A program made the translations under genes and the position numbers. Source: Pseudonocardia sp. EC080619-01 (lineage in GTDB: Bacteria > Actinomycetota > Actinomycetes > Mycobacteriales > Pseudonocardiaceae). From it: a stretch of 64,000 nucleotides of DNA. How positions within the stretch are numbered: position 1 is the stretch's first letter; the number at the start of each line of letters is the position of its first letter. Shown here in pieces: positions 42,370 through 51,913 of this stretch. The notes beneath the pieces are model-generated. The model was not told where the DNA came from and made no database searches. It was given only the letters and a program-made list of their open reading frames with translations. Where the stretch lies: NCBI RefSeq assembly GCF_001420995.1, contig NZ_CP012184.1:1286501-1350500 (forward strand), read 5' to 3'.

Positions 42370-43719
42370 TCACCGGGTGAGCCGGTCCAGCGCCTCCTCC
42401 AGGTCCGCGCGGGTACCGGCGGCGTAGCCCACGACCAGGCCGGACGTCCGGGGTCCGCCGTCGTGGTAGTCCGCGAGCCCGCGCACGTCGACGCCGCGCC
42501 GCGCGGCGGCGGCCACCGCCTCCCGCTCGCCGGGACCGCGCAGCACGAGGTGCGCGCCGGCCGGGTCGCCGCTCGCGGCCCACCCCACGCGGTCCGCCGC
42601 CGCGAGCACCAGCTCGCGGCGTTCCCGGAGCTCTCGGCGCAGGCGTCGCAGGTGCCGGGCGAGGTCACCGTGCGCGGCGAGCGCGGTGAACACCCGCTGC
42701 CCGGCCGGTGCCGGGCGCGTCCCGGTCCGGGAGCGCAGGTCCCGCCACGCCGCGAGCACCGCGGGCGGGGCGACCGCCCAGCCCGCCCCGAGTGTCGGGC
42801 TGACGATCTTGCTGGCGGTGCCGAGGTGCACGACGTGGCCGGGGGCGAGCGCGGCGAGCAGCGGCAGCGGCGCGACGTCGTAGCGGAGCTCGCCGTCGTA
42901 GTCGTCCTCGATCACCAGGAAGTCCTCGTCCCGGGCCCGTTCGAGCAGCGCGACGCGGCGGGCCGCGGCCATCCGCACCGCGGTCGGGAACTGGTGCGCC
43001 GGGGTGGTGTAGACGGCCGCGCAACCGGCCGGGACGGCGTCGACGACCAGCCCGTCGTCGTCGACGGGGACGCCGACGACCCGCACACCGGCGGCCCGCA
43101 GCGCGGTGACGGCGCGCCGGTAGCCGGGTTCCTCGACGGCGACGGTCGCTCCGGGCGGGAGCAGCCGGGCGAGCTCGGCGACGGCGGCCGACGTGCCCGC
43201 CGTGGTGATCATGTCGTCCGGGGTGAGACCGCGGTGCCGCAGCAGGTGCAGCGCGACGGCGGTGTGGAACCCGGGCAGGCCGTCGGGCCGGGGCGCGTCG
43301 TCGGCCGGGGGCTCGGCGGCGGCCCGCCACGCCCGCCGCCACATCGTCCGGTCCAGCGCGGCGACGCAGGGCCGCCCGGGATCGAGGACGTACGGCGGGC
43401 GGTGCTCGTCCGGGCCGGACGGGGGTGCGGCGCGGTCCGGCCCGGCTCCGCCGGCCGTGGGCCGCGCCCCGGCGGGGACCGCCGTCACGTAGGTCCCCGC
43501 CCCGACCCTGCCCTGCACCCAGCCCTCGGCGAGCAGCTGGTCGTAGGCCGCGGCGGTCACGGTGCGGCTGACCCCGAGCGTCGCGGCGAGGGTCCGGGTG
43601 GAGGGCAGCCGGTCACCGGGGCGCACCGGGCCGCCGGCCGCGGCGGCCCGCAGCGCGTCGGCGAGCTGCACGGCGAGCGGGACGCCGGACGCGCGGTCCA
43701 GCGGCAGCGGCAGGTCCAT
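42370..43719 (-). CDS. MocR/PdxR-type regulator (GntR HTH fused to aminotransferase fold)
   Basis: A 449-residue fusion. The N-terminal winged helix (residues about 12-75) shows [41 protein letters not shown] and [13 protein letters not shown]. The C-terminal fold-type I aminotransferase-like domain has [20 protein letters not shown]. The PLP-binding Lys lies in [17 protein letters not shown]. Such proteins sense PLP and act as dimers binding direct repeats. It is divergent from a pyridoxamine-oxidase-fold gene 45 bases away, the classical regulator-target layout. Confidence 0.94.
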   Translation of the reverse strand: MDLPLPLDRASGVPLAVQLADALRAAAAGGPVRPGDRLPSTRTLAATLGVSRTVTAAAYDQLLAEGWVQGRVGAGTYVTAVPAGARPTAGGAGPDRAAPPSGPDEHRPPYVLDPGRPCVAALDRTMWRRAWRAAAEPPADDAPRPDGLPGFHTAVALHLLRHRGLTPDDMITTAGTSAAVAELARLLPPGATVAVEEPGYRRAVTALRAAGVRVVGVPVDDDGLVVDAVPAGCAAVYTTPAHQFPTAVRMAAARRVALLERARDEDFLVIEDDYDGELRYDVAPLPLLAALAPGHVVHLGTASKIVSPTLGAGWAVAPPAVLAAWRDLRSRTGTRPAPAGQRVFTALAAHGDLARHLRRLRRELRERRELVLAAADRVGWAASGDPAGAHLVLRGPGEREAVAAAARRGVDVRGLADYHDGGPRTSGLVVGYAAGTRADLEEALDRLTR

Positions 43720-43764
43720 CGGCCTTCTCGATTCGCTCCGGATTGGCCGTTCCAGGATGCCACT

Positions 43765-44439
43765 GTGCGCGGCACGCTCGACAGCGTGACGCTCTCCCCC
43801 ACCACCCGGAGCACTCTCGGCCGCAAGCGGGACCGGGCCGCCACCGACCGCGCCGCACTGCACGCCGTCCTCGACGAGGGTCTCGTCTGCCACCTCGGCT
43901 TCGTCCGCGACGGCGCACCGGTCGTCCTCCCGACCGCGTACGGCCGCGACGGCGAGACCCTCTACCTGCACGGCTCGACCGGTGCCCGCTGGCTCGCCGG
44001 CGACGAGCTCCCGTGCTGCGTGACGGTCACCCACCTCGACGGCATCGTGCACGCCCGCGCCGTCATGCACTTCTCGATGAACTACCGCAGCGCGGTCGTG
44101 CACGGGAGCGCGCGCAGGCTCACCGGCGCCGACGAGCGGTGGCACGCCCTGCGGACGATCGTCGAGCACCTCACTCCCGGCGCCTGGGACCACGCCCGGC
44201 GGCCGGACCGCCGGGAGCTCGCCGCGACCGCGGTGTTCGCCCTGGACCTCACCGAGGCGAGCGTGAAGACCCGGTCCGGCCCCCCGTCCGACGACGAGGC
44301 CGACGTCACCGCCGATCTCGCCTGGTCCGGTGTGGTCCCGGTCCGCACCGTCACGGGAGTGCCCGAACGTGCGCCCGACCTGCCGGAACACCACACGCTC
44401 CCGGCGCACCTGGCGGGCCGGGTTCACCGGGACGGGTGA
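43765..44439 (+). CDS. Pyridoxamine 5'-phosphate oxidase-fold flavin/nucleotide-binding protein
   Basis: A 224-residue split-barrel protein. The core is DRAALHAVLDEGLVCHLGFVRDGAPVVLPTAYGRDGETLYLHGS, typical of the FMN-binding PNPOx-like group. VTVTHLDGIVHARAVMHFSMNYRSAVVHGSARRL follows, with the flavin-contact segment NYRSVVV-like. The GTG at 43765 has AGGA seven bases upstream; a GTG at 43786 is an alternative. It is divergent from the MocR regulator and probably controlled by it. It is unlikely to be the housekeeping PdxH because the PNP-binding C-terminus is missing. Confidence 0.87.
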   Translation: MRGTLDSVTLSPTTRSTLGRKRDRAATDRAALHAVLDEGLVCHLGFVRDGAPVVLPTAYGRDGETLYLHGSTGARWLAGDELPCCVTVTHLDGIVHARAVMHFSMNYRSAVVHGSARRLTGADERWHALRTIVEHLTPGAWDHARRPDRRELAATAVFALDLTEASVKTRSGPPSDDEADVTADLAWSGVVPVRTVTGVPERAPDLPEHHTLPAHLAGRVHRDG

Positions 44440-44532
44440 CGTAGGGTCGGGGGCGACACCGGCCGGACCCCGGCCGCTCCCCACGCGGTCCCGGACCGCG
44501 GACACCGCCCTCACCGCCCCCGAGGAGGACGC

Positions 44533-45558
44533 GTGACGATCATTCCCCCGGTGCCCGACCGGGTCGTCCCCGCGCTGATGCCCGACTGCGTGCAGAACGC
44601 GGGCTCGTGGTGCTCGACGCTCTACCGCTGGACCAGCAACGACTTCCTGGCCCAGCACGCCGACACGATCGTCTCGAAGACGTTCTCGATCGGCACGATC
44701 GTCGTGTTCGCGGTGCTGTTCCGGTGGGTGGCCCACCGGGCGATCGCGCGGATGGTGGACGGCGCCACCAACGGCCGGTTCTCCGCACTCGTCGGCCGGG
44801 CCCGGCGGCTGCGCCGCACCGACGGTGCACGACGGGCCGGCGACTCCCCGGGCTCGCAGCGGCGCATGCAGCGGGCGCGCACGATCGGGTCGGTGCTGCG
44901 CTCGATCGTCTCCGCGGTGGTCCTGCTCGTCGCGGTGATGATGGTGATGAACGAGCTGGGCTACCCGCTCGGGCCGTTGCTGGCCGGCGCCGGGGTGCTC
45001 GGCCTCGCCATCGGGTTCGGCGCGCAGAACCTCGTGCGCGACTTCCTGTCGGGCATGTTCATGCTGCTCGAGGACCAGTACGGCGTCGGCGACATCGTCG
45101 ACCTCGGTGAGGCCGTGGGCACCGTCGAGGCCGTCGGCCTGCGCATCACCACGATCCGGGACCTGCAGGGCACCGTCTGGTACGTCCGCAACGGCGAGAT
45201 CCTGCGGGTCGGCAACATGAGCCAGGGCTACGCGGTGGCGGTCGTCGACCTGCCGGTCGCGCACAGCGCGGACGTCGAGGAGGCCACCGAGATCGCCGGC
45301 ACCACGGCGACCGAGCGGGTCGCGCAGGACGACGTCGCCGGCGACGTCCTGGAGCCGCCGGAGGTGCTCGGCGTCGACCGGATCGGCCCCGAGGGCGTGA
45401 CGCTGCGGATCACCGTCCGGGTCAGCCCGGGCCGCCAGTGGGCGGTGCAGCGGGCGCTGAACGGGGCGATCACCGACGCCTTCGACGACCACGGGATCCC
45501 GCGGCCGCTGCTGTTCGGCGGCGCGGGCCTGGACAAGCGCGCCCAGAAGCAGAACTGA
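44533..45558 (+). CDS. mscS: MscS-family mechanosensitive channel
   Basis: A 341-residue small-conductance mechanosensitive channel that releases solutes on hypo-osmotic shock. There are two N-terminal helices (about 45-70 and 118-140). The pore helix TM3 is PLLAGAGVLGLAIGFGAQNLVRDFLSG, with Gly/Ala packing and the QNLVRDFLSG hinge. The beta domain (DQYGVGDIVDLGEAVGTVEAV, TTIRDLQGTVWYVRNGEI) and cytoplasmic alpha/beta domain follow. A GAGGAGG site precedes the GTG start. It sits 12 bases before the haemoglobin gene. Confidence 0.96.
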   Translation: MTIIPPVPDRVVPALMPDCVQNAGSWCSTLYRWTSNDFLAQHADTIVSKTFSIGTIVVFAVLFRWVAHRAIARMVDGATNGRFSALVGRARRLRRTDGARRAGDSPGSQRRMQRARTIGSVLRSIVSAVVLLVAVMMVMNELGYPLGPLLAGAGVLGLAIGFGAQNLVRDFLSGMFMLLEDQYGVGDIVDLGEAVGTVEAVGLRITTIRDLQGTVWYVRNGEILRVGNMSQGYAVAVVDLPVAHSADVEEATEIAGTTATERVAQDDVAGDVLEPPEVLGVDRIGPEGVTLRITVRVSPGRQWAVQRALNGAITDAFDDHGIPRPLLFGGAGLDKRAQKQN

Positions 45559-45570
45559 GACGATGGCTCC

Positions 45571-45954
45571 GTGAGTGCACCGCAGAACTTCTACGCCGAG
45601 GTGGGCGGCGCGCCGGTCTTCCACCGGATCGTCCACCGGTTCTACGAGGAGGTCGCGCGCGACGAGGTGCTGCGGCCGCTGTACCCGGAGGAGGACCTCG
45701 GCCCCGCCGAGGACCGGCTGCGGATGTTCCTGGAGCAGTACTGGGGCGGCCCACGCACCTACTCCGAGCAGCGGGGTCACCCGCGGCTGCGGATGCGGCA
45801 CGTCCCGTTCACGATCGGCCCCATCGAGCGGGACGCGTGGCTGCGCTGCATGCAGATCGCGGTCGACGAGGAGAACCTCTCCCCCGAGCACCGCGAGCAA
45901 CTGTGGAACTACATGCAGTACGCGGCGCTGAGCATGCAGAACTCCGAGTTCTGA
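45571..45954 (+). CDS. glbO: Truncated haemoglobin, group II (GlbO-like)
   Basis: A 127-residue 2-on-2 globin. [24 protein letters not shown] is the A/B helix region, and [31 protein letters not shown] contains the proximal His (RMRH) and the CD1/E region. ERDAWLRCM has the group II Trp G8. It probably handles O2/NO or membrane-associated respiration chemistry. It is cotranscribed with mscS (12-base gap) and followed by a clear hairpin. Confidence 0.95.
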   Translation: MSAPQNFYAEVGGAPVFHRIVHRFYEEVARDEVLRPLYPEEDLGPAEDRLRMFLEQYWGGPRTYSEQRGHPRLRMRHVPFTIGPIERDAWLRCMQIAVDEENLSPEHREQLWNYMQYAALSMQNSEF

Positions 45955-46009
45955 TCTCTCCGGTGTCCTGTCGGCGACCCTGCGTGACCGTCTGATCCGC
46001 CGGTTGGCG

Positions 46010-46030
46010 GCCGAACGAGTGGCGTTCGGC
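46010..46030 (+). terminator. Terminator hairpin after glbO
   Basis: GCCGAACG (46010-46017) and CGTTCGGC (46023-46030) pair perfectly around AGTGG, 56 bases beyond the glbO stop. Confidence 0.75.
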
Positions 46031-46130
46031 GTCAATCCGGGCTCTAGTCCTGTGTGGTCGTGACCGAACGCGTCCGGGCTCGTTGGACCGGACGCCGCCC
46101 CGGGACATCGGGCGGCCAGGAGTCGCCCGT

Positions 46131-47525
46131 ATGGGGGTAATCGTGAGCGCAATGCCGTCGTCGTCCGGCCCGGAGCGGCCCGACCCGGGGCACGGGTCGT
46201 CGCGGCACTCGCACCGCGCCGCCGAGCCGGAGGCGGTCGGGAGCGACGAGTCGGGTGACGGATCGTGGTTCACCGTGGTGCTCCGCGGCTACGACCGCAG
46301 CCAGGTCGACACCCGGCTCGCCGATCTCGACCACCGCATCCACGAGGAGATCCGGCGGGCCGAGTCCGCCGAGCGCGCGCTGGCCGCCGCCAGGGCCCAG
46401 ATGCGCCGCCTGCAGGAGCAGGTCGAGGCCGGAGCCGCGGACGCGTCCGACCGCCGTGCCGAGGAGGCCGGGTTCGGCCGCCGCGTGGAGCGGGTGCTGC
46501 AGGCCGCCGAGCAGGAGGCCACCGAGCTGCGCGAGCGGGCGGCCGCGGAGGCCGACGAGATCGTCGCCCGCGCACGCGCGGAGGCCGACGACCGCCGGAC
46601 CCGCACCGAGGAGGCGCTGCTCGGCCGCGCCGCCACCCTGGACCGCGAGTTCACCTCCCGCAGCACCGCGCTCGACGAGCGCGAGGAGGCCGCCGCGTCC
46701 CGTGAGCGAGGCCTCGCCGAGCGGGAGCGCACGGTCGACGAGCGGTTCGGATCCGCCCGGTCCGAGGCCGAGAAGATCCTCGCGACGGCCCGCTCGGAGG
46801 CCGACGACGTCCTGTCCGGCGCCCGCGACGAGGCCGCGTCCGCGCTGCGCGACGCCGGTGCCGCGCGGGACGGGGTCACCCGGGACGTCGAGCGGCTGGC
46901 GTCGCTGCGTGACCAGGTCCGCGGCGAGCTGACCCGGGTGCGCGAGGCGCTCTCGGCCGAGCTGGACCGTGAGCCGGTCGCCGCGGCGCTCGACGACGCC
47001 CTGTTCGGCCCGTCCGCCACGCCCGGGACCGGCGACGATGCCACCGGCGCGCCGGCCGGCGCCGTCGCGTCGGTCTCCGAGCTCGGCTCGGCGCGTGGTG
47101 CGGCGTTCGTCTGGTCGTCCGGCACGGGCGCCGACCGGACCCCGCCGACCGTGACCGACGAGGAGCCGGCCGCCGGCGACCCCGCCGACGACACCCCCGG
47201 GGACGGGGCCGCCGACGACACGGACGCCCCTTCCCCCTCGGCCACCGCGGAGCCGGCGGACACCACCGGCGACACCGCCACCGGCACCCTGCTCCTCGGC
47301 CCGGGACGCCGGCCGGGCGGCGCCCGCCGGGACGACGACGACCCGGACAGCACGACGGTCGGGCAGATCCCGCCGATCTCCCTCACCTCGATCGGGGTAC
47401 TCCCGTTCGGGGAACTCGGCGCGGGCCGTGACAACGCCCGGACCAGGACGGACGGGGCCAACGGCGCCTCCCGCCCCCAGCGGGGACCCACCCGGGGTCC
47501 GGGCCCGGGACGCCGCTCGCGATAA
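46131..47525 (+). CDS. DivIVA-domain long coiled-coil protein with disordered tail
   Basis: A 464-residue protein. WFTVVLRGYDRSQVDTRLADLDHRI (about residue 45 on) is the N-terminal DivIVA/Wag31-type membrane-curvature motif (RGYDRxQVD). Residues 60-285 form an uninterrupted coiled coil of Ala/Glu/Arg heptads (AEADEIVARARAEADDRRTR, EAEKILATARSEADDVLSGA). The last 180 residues are acidic and Pro/Thr/Asp-rich, then basic at the end. It would act as a polar or septal scaffold, distinct from SepIVA at 8.1-8.9 kb. I chose the ATG at 46131, with AGGAG eight bases upstream; GTG at 46143 is an alternative. Confidence 0.85.
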   Translation: MGVIVSAMPSSSGPERPDPGHGSSRHSHRAAEPEAVGSDESGDGSWFTVVLRGYDRSQVDTRLADLDHRIHEEIRRAESAERALAAARAQMRRLQEQVEAGAADASDRRAEEAGFGRRVERVLQAAEQEATELRERAAAEADEIVARARAEADDRRTRTEEALLGRAATLDREFTSRSTALDEREEAAASRERGLAERERTVDERFGSARSEAEKILATARSEADDVLSGARDEAASALRDAGAARDGVTRDVERLASLRDQVRGELTRVREALSAELDREPVAAALDDALFGPSATPGTGDDATGAPAGAVASVSELGSARGAAFVWSSGTGADRTPPTVTDEEPAAGDPADDTPGDGAADDTDAPSPSATAEPADTTGDTATGTLLLGPGRRPGGARRDDDDPDSTTVGQIPPISLTSIGVLPFGELGAGRDNARTRTDGANGASRPQRGPTRGPGPGRRSR

Positions 47526-47537
47526 TCGGATCGTTAT

Positions 47538-50500
47538 GTGCACCCGACCGTCACAGAACGCATGACGTCGGCGCCCGGTCAGCCGGGACGCGACGACGCA
47601 GCGGAACCGGCCCCGGACGGGCTCGGCGAAGCGATCCGGACCGGCCGCGTCCCCGTGGTCCCCGGATCGCTGGTCGACCTGGTGATGAGGTCGGGTTCCG
47701 ACACCGACCCGGACCGTCCCGGCGACGCCTCCGGACCTCCGGGACCTCCCGGGTCCCCCGGCGGCACCGCGGACGGCGCGAGCGACGCCGGACCAGAGCC
47801 GGCGGGGCCCCCGGGGTCCGCGGACCCGCCGCCCGGCTCCGCGGCCGGCTCGGCCGCCCCGGTCGCCACCGGGCCCGGCCCGGACTCGGCCGTGACCGGG
47901 ACCGGGACCGGGTTCGCCGATCTCGTCACCCGCGGGCGTGACGGGTCCGGGACCGACGGGCGTGCGGCACCGGCAGCGCCCGACCGTGCGTCGGGCAACG
48001 GCGTGAACGGGACCCCCGGCGTCGGCGGGACCGCCGGCACCGGAGCGCCCTCGCCCGGCGCCCGGCCCCGTCCGGCACCGCGCCCCGCGGCGGACGACGC
48101 GTCCGCCCCGGCCGGCCACGACCCCGACGAGGCGTCCCCCGACGACTCGTACGCCGACCTCGGCGACCTCGGCGACGACCCGCTGGGTGTCGGGCCGCTG
48201 CCGGCCGACGACCCCGCTTCCGGTGGGTCCGGCGACGACGGATCCGGCGACCGCGCCCCGGAGGGCCCCGGATCCACCGACGGCTCCGGCGACCCGTTGC
48301 ACACCCCGCCCGACCGTTTCGCGCCGCCGCCGTCGTTCGCCCCGCCTGCGACGGCCGCGGACCCGGCCACGGCCACCCCGGCCGCCGGCCGTCCGCGGAT
48401 GGGCGGCGGACGCCCGTCGACCGACGGCATCCCGGTGACCGCGCCCGCCCCGACCGTCGTCCCGCCGATCGCGCCGAACCCGCGTCCGATCGACGAGGAG
48501 GGCACCGGCACGACGCCCGCGGTCCCCGCGGCGGGACCGGCCGCGCGGCCGGACGCCGGCACGTCCGACGACGACGGCGGCGAGACGACGTCGAAGCGGT
48601 GGCCGCCACGCCCGTCACGGCCGTCGTCCGACGGCCCGGAGACGGACATCCTCCCGCCGGGCGCCCTCATCGGGCACTACCCGAGCGCACCGAACGACGC
48701 CCGGCCCCGGGACGACGCGGCGCAGGCCGAGCCCGCCGCCCGGCCGGCGACCCCGCCCGGCGGCCGTCCGACCATGCCGGGAAGGCGCCCGCCGGCGGAC
48801 CGGTCGCCGGAGCAGCGGCCCGCGACGGGTCGCACACCGTCGGGCCCGGCGATGGCCGGCCTGTCCGGCGACGACCTGTTCGCGACGCAGGCCGGCGCGG
48901 ACACCGGTGGCGGTTTCGGCAGGCTGCCCGGCCGCGGCGCCGATACCTGGGCACCGGCCGACCGCGACGAGGCCGGGCCCGCCGATCCGGCCGGTCCGGG
49001 GACCGGGCCGCAGACCGGCGCGTTCCCCGCCGAGGACCCCCGGTCCGGCGCCGGCCCGCAGCCGGGTGCCCTCCGCGAGGGTCGTCCCGGACCCGGACCC
49101 GGTCCGAGGACCGGTGCGTTCCCGGCCCCGGAGGCACGGCCCGGACCTGGCCCCCGGTCGGGGTCGTTCCCCGCCGGCGAGGCCGGCACCGGGGCGTTCC
49201 GCGCCCCGGCGCAGCCGCCCGGCGCACCGGCACCGGGCTCGCCCTGGGCGCCACCGGAGGCCGCGCCCGGCCGTCCGCCGCAGGGGCCGCGTCCGTCGCA
49301 GGGCCGGCCTGTCCCGCCGAGGCCCGCACCGGGCCGTCCCGGCGACGGGACCGACGTCACCGAGACGATCCCCGCCCTGGACGTCGACGGGCGCCCCCGC
49401 GCCGTCGCACCGGGCCGCACGGACGCCGAGGACCCCGCCCCCGCCGAGCACGCCGTCGAGGGCACCGCCCCGGTCACGCCGCCGGTCACGGACGACGCCC
49501 CCGACCCCACCACCCGCAACGCGGCCGCGGCGGCGTCGGTGGGTGCGGTGTCGGTGGCGGCGGCCCGCGCCGAGTCCGGCAAGGACGGCACCGTCTCCGA
49601 CACCGGTCCGCAGGGGCCGCAGTCCCCGGCGGACAAGCCGATCGCCCCGCGCCGCGAGGCGATCATGTCGGCGAAGCCGCGCAACGGCCGCCGTGGCGTG
49701 TCCCCGGCCGGTCTGGCGATCGCGCTGGCGATCGCCCTCCTCGGCGCGCTGACGCTCTGGGCGATGCTCTCGCCGACGCCGGAGGACGCCGGCGGCGACA
49801 CGCTCGGCGCGGCGGTCAGCGGTGACGCGGACGCGGGCCGGGGCCCGCGGCCCCCGGTCGCCGCCGCGGCGGCCAGCCTGTCTCAGCCGACGGTGCGCGC
49901 GACCGTCCCGGCCGGTGCCGCGCCGGTCGCGGTCGCCGCCGCGCCCGGCGGGCCCGCGCTCGTGGCGGTGCGCGACGCGAACCGGCTCCTCGTGGTCGAT
50001 CCCGCCGGCGACGCCGTCACCGGGGAGATCCCGCTGCCCGGCGTCCCGGAGGACGTCACCACCTCGCCCGACGGCACGCGGGCGTTCGTGACGATGTCCG
50101 GCGACGGCGGCGGGCAGCTCGCCGTCGTCGACGTCCCGGGCGCCACGGTCGTGAACACGGTGCCGGTCGCGGCCGATCCGGCCGGTGCGGTCACCTCCGC
50201 CGACGGCCGCTTCCTCTACCTGCCCTCGCGCGCGAACGGCGTCGTCGACGAGCTCGACCCCTACGCGGGGGTCGTCACGCGCTCCGTCCCGGTCCCGCAG
50301 ACCCCGTCCGCGGCCGCCCCGAACGCCGAGGCGAACCGCGTCTATCTCGCCACCCGCGGCGCGGACGAGCTGACGGTGCTGGACCCGGACAGCCTCACCG
50401 TGCTCGGGAGCTTCCCCGTCGCCGGGGGCGCCGAGGCGGTCGCCGCGGCCCCGGCGTCCACGTCGTCCCCCGGGCCCCGGGTCGCCGTGGCCGGACCGGA

Positions 50501-50774
50501 CTCCGACACCGTCACCGTGCTCGACCCCGACGACGGCCGCGAGATCGCCCGCGTCGAGGCGGCCGGTGGCCCGACCGGCCTGGCGTTCGCCGCCGACGGC
50601 CGCCACCTGTACGTCACCACCGGGCAGGGCCTCCAGGTGGTCGACACGCGGTCCTGGGAGGTCGCCGGTTCCACCGACGTCGCGCTGAACCCGACCGCCG
50701 TCGCCGTCTCCGCCGACGGTCGCACCGGCTGGGTCACCGGCGACGGCGAGGTCAGCGTCCTCAACCTGTCCTGA
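47538..50774 (+). CDS. Giant disordered single-pass membrane protein with C-terminal beta-propeller
   Basis: A 1078-residue protein. Residues 1-710 are low complexity (Pro, Gly, Asp, Ala, Arg) and surely disordered, with recurring TGAF/SGSF tetrads between about 490 and 560. One membrane helix lies near 719-744 (SPAGLAIALAIALLGALTLW). Residues about 785-1078 form YVTN/NHL-like propeller blades (VVDPAGDAVTGEIPLPGVPEDVTTSPDGTRAFVTM is split over blades one and two; LTVLDPDSLTVLGSFPVAGG; HLYVTTGQGLQVVDTRSWEV). Topology puts the tail inside and the propeller outside. It starts 12 bases after the DivIVA-like gene, so the two are probably one operon. The GTG at 47538 or ATG at 47562 may be the start. 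Confidence 0.8.
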   Translation: MHPTVTERMTSAPGQPGRDDAAEPAPDGLGEAIRTGRVPVVPGSLVDLVMRSGSDTDPDRPGDASGPPGPPGSPGGTADGASDAGPEPAGPPGSADPPPGSAAGSAAPVATGPGPDSAVTGTGTGFADLVTRGRDGSGTDGRAAPAAPDRASGNGVNGTPGVGGTAGTGAPSPGARPRPAPRPAADDASAPAGHDPDEASPDDSYADLGDLGDDPLGVGPLPADDPASGGSGDDGSGDRAPEGPGSTDGSGDPLHTPPDRFAPPPSFAPPATAADPATATPAAGRPRMGGGRPSTDGIPVTAPAPTVVPPIAPNPRPIDEEGTGTTPAVPAAGPAARPDAGTSDDDGGETTSKRWPPRPSRPSSDGPETDILPPGALIGHYPSAPNDARPRDDAAQAEPAARPATPPGGRPTMPGRRPPADRSPEQRPATGRTPSGPAMAGLSGDDLFATQAGADTGGGFGRLPGRGADTWAPADRDEAGPADPAGPGTGPQTGAFPAEDPRSGAGPQPGALREGRPGPGPGPRTGAFPAPEARPGPGPRSGSFPAGEAGTGAFRAPAQPPGAPAPGSPWAPPEAAPGRPPQGPRPSQGRPVPPRPAPGRPGDGTDVTETIPALDVDGRPRAVAPGRTDAEDPAPAEHAVEGTAPVTPPVTDDAPDPTTRNAAAAASVGAVSVAAARAESGKDGTVSDTGPQGPQSPADKPIAPRREAIMSAKPRNGRRGVSPAGLAIALAIALLGALTLWAMLSPTPEDAGGDTLGAAVSGDADAGRGPRPPVAAAAASLSQPTVRATVPAGAAPVAVAAAPGGPALVAVRDANRLLVVDPAGDAVTGEIPLPGVPEDVTTSPDGTRAFVTMSGDGGGQLAVVDVPGATVVNTVPVAADPAGAVTSADGRFLYLPSRANGVVDELDPYAGVVTRSVPVPQTPSAAAPNAEANRVYLATRGADELTVLDPDSLTVLGSFPVAGGAEAVAAAPASTSSPGPRVAVAGPDSDTVTVLDPDDGREIARVEAAGGPTGLAFAADGRHLYVTTGQGLQVVDTRSWEVAGSTDVALNPTAVAVSADGRTGWVTGDGEVSVLNLS

Positions 50775-50789
50775 CCCGGTGGGTCTCCG

Positions 50790-51470
50790 CTACCCGGTCA
50801 CGGTGAGCGGCAACGACACCACGCGACGCTTCACGACGGCGCCGTAGCGGGCGTCGAGCCGCACCCAGGAACCGGACGCCGACACCCGCACCCGCGGCTC
50901 ACCCGCTCCGGTTCCCCCCGGCCCCGGCACGGCACCACCCGCGTCCGCCGGCCCGGATCCCAGGAACCCCATCCCGGACATCGCGAACAGCACCCGCATC
51001 GGCACCGTCACCGGCCGCCCCGGCTCCGGCGGCGACACGGTCAGCACCGTCTGGTCCAGCAGCGACGCCGGTGGCCCCATCGGTCCCGCGTGCTCCCGGG
51101 CCAGTGCGAGGCCGCGCTCGGCGAGGCCGTCGAGCTCGCCGGCCGGGATGTCGTCGACCAGGGCCCAGCCCTCGGCCGGCGGCAGCTCCTCCATCCACGC
51201 GGCGGGCGCCCCGGGGTCGATCTCCTCGGCCCGTTCCACGGCCAGCGCGGTGAGCAGCGACGACGCGTGCGCCGTGACCGGGACGCCGCCGTCCAGGGTG
51301 CCTGCGACCGACCGGGTGACCAGGACGTCGAACGGGGTCCGCGCCCACGCCGTGACCCGGTCCCCCGCCGTCGTCAGCCGGATCGCCGCCGCCTGGTCGA
51401 GCCGCACGACCCGCGCCGTGAAGGCCCCGAGGTCGTCCCGCTCGGTCGCGTCGGCCAGCCGGAGGGTCAC
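50790..51470 (-). CDS. Conserved hypothetical protein, Rv2474c-like position
   Basis: A 226-residue protein I do not recognise by domain. It opens VTLRLADATERDDLGAFTARVVRLDQAAAIRL, suggesting a beta-sandwich N-terminus, and continues with PFDVLVTRSVAGTL and an acidic middle (EELPPAEGWALVDDIPAGELD). A Gly/Pro linker precedes a basic end (YGAVVKRRVVSLPL). The GTG start at 51470 overlaps the thioesterase stop as GTGA. The neighbouring order (this gene, thioesterase, NAD-GDH) equals Rv2474c-Rv2475c-Rv2476c of M. tuberculosis as I recall, so it belongs to a conserved actinobacterial module. Confidence 0.82.
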   Translation of the reverse strand: MTLRLADATERDDLGAFTARVVRLDQAAAIRLTTAGDRVTAWARTPFDVLVTRSVAGTLDGGVPVTAHASSLLTALAVERAEEIDPGAPAAWMEELPPAEGWALVDDIPAGELDGLAERGLALAREHAGPMGPPASLLDQTVLTVSPPEPGRPVTVPMRVLFAMSGMGFLGSGPADAGGAVPGPGGTGAGEPRVRVSASGSWVRLDARYGAVVKRRVVSLPLTVTG

Positions 51471-51892
51471 GACACTGCTCCCAGGTGCCGCTTCAGGAAG
51501 TCCCGCTCGCCCTCGGTGATCCGCCGCGGGCGGTTCGCCCCGAGGTCGTAGAGGGCCATCGACGTCCACGCGGTGACGGCGACGGCGTCGTCCCCGCCAG
51601 GGCCGTCGCGCAGGACGTAGTCCAGCGTGAACGACGCCGCCCGCAGGTCCCGGACGGTGATCTCGACGCGCAGCGGGTCCGCCCGCCACGGCAACTGGCG
51701 CCGGTAGTCGACGTGCAGCCCGGCGACGAGCAGGCCGGACGCGAACCCGGTCAGCCCTTCCTCGCCGGCGCCGGTGAAGGCGAGCGCGACGCGCGCCTCC
51801 TCGATCAGCGTGACGATCCGGGCGTGGTTCACGTGCCGGTAGGCGTCCTGGTCGGTCCAGCGCAGCGGGACCGTCGTGACGAAGGCGGACAT
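51467..51892 (-). CDS. Acyl-CoA thioesterase, 4-hydroxybenzoyl-CoA-thioesterase-type hotdog
   Basis: A 141-residue hotdog-fold thioesterase. VPLRWTDQDAYRHVNHARIVTLIEEARVALAF carries the catalytic Asp and the HVNHxxY-type helix, with Ile for the usual Tyr. LHVDYRRQLPWRADPLRVEITVRDL and SFTLDYVLRDG are the central strands. It hydrolyses an acyl-CoA of unknown chain. It is coupled to the downstream hypothetical gene by a four-base overlap and lies 21 bases after the NAD-GDH stop. Confidence 0.93.
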   Translation of the reverse strand: MSAFVTTVPLRWTDQDAYRHVNHARIVTLIEEARVALAFTGAGEEGLTGFASGLLVAGLHVDYRRQLPWRADPLRVEITVRDLRAASFTLDYVLRDGPGGDDAVAVTAWTSMALYDLGANRPRRITEGERDFLKRHLGAVS

Positions 51893-51913
51893 GGGCGTGA
51901 GTGTCCCCGACTC

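Noticed and set aside
42370..46152. 1260-residue minus-strand frame that includes MocR
   Set aside because: Only the part up to 43719 is real. The N-terminal 811 residues are antisense to the flavin-oxidase, mscS and glbO genes.
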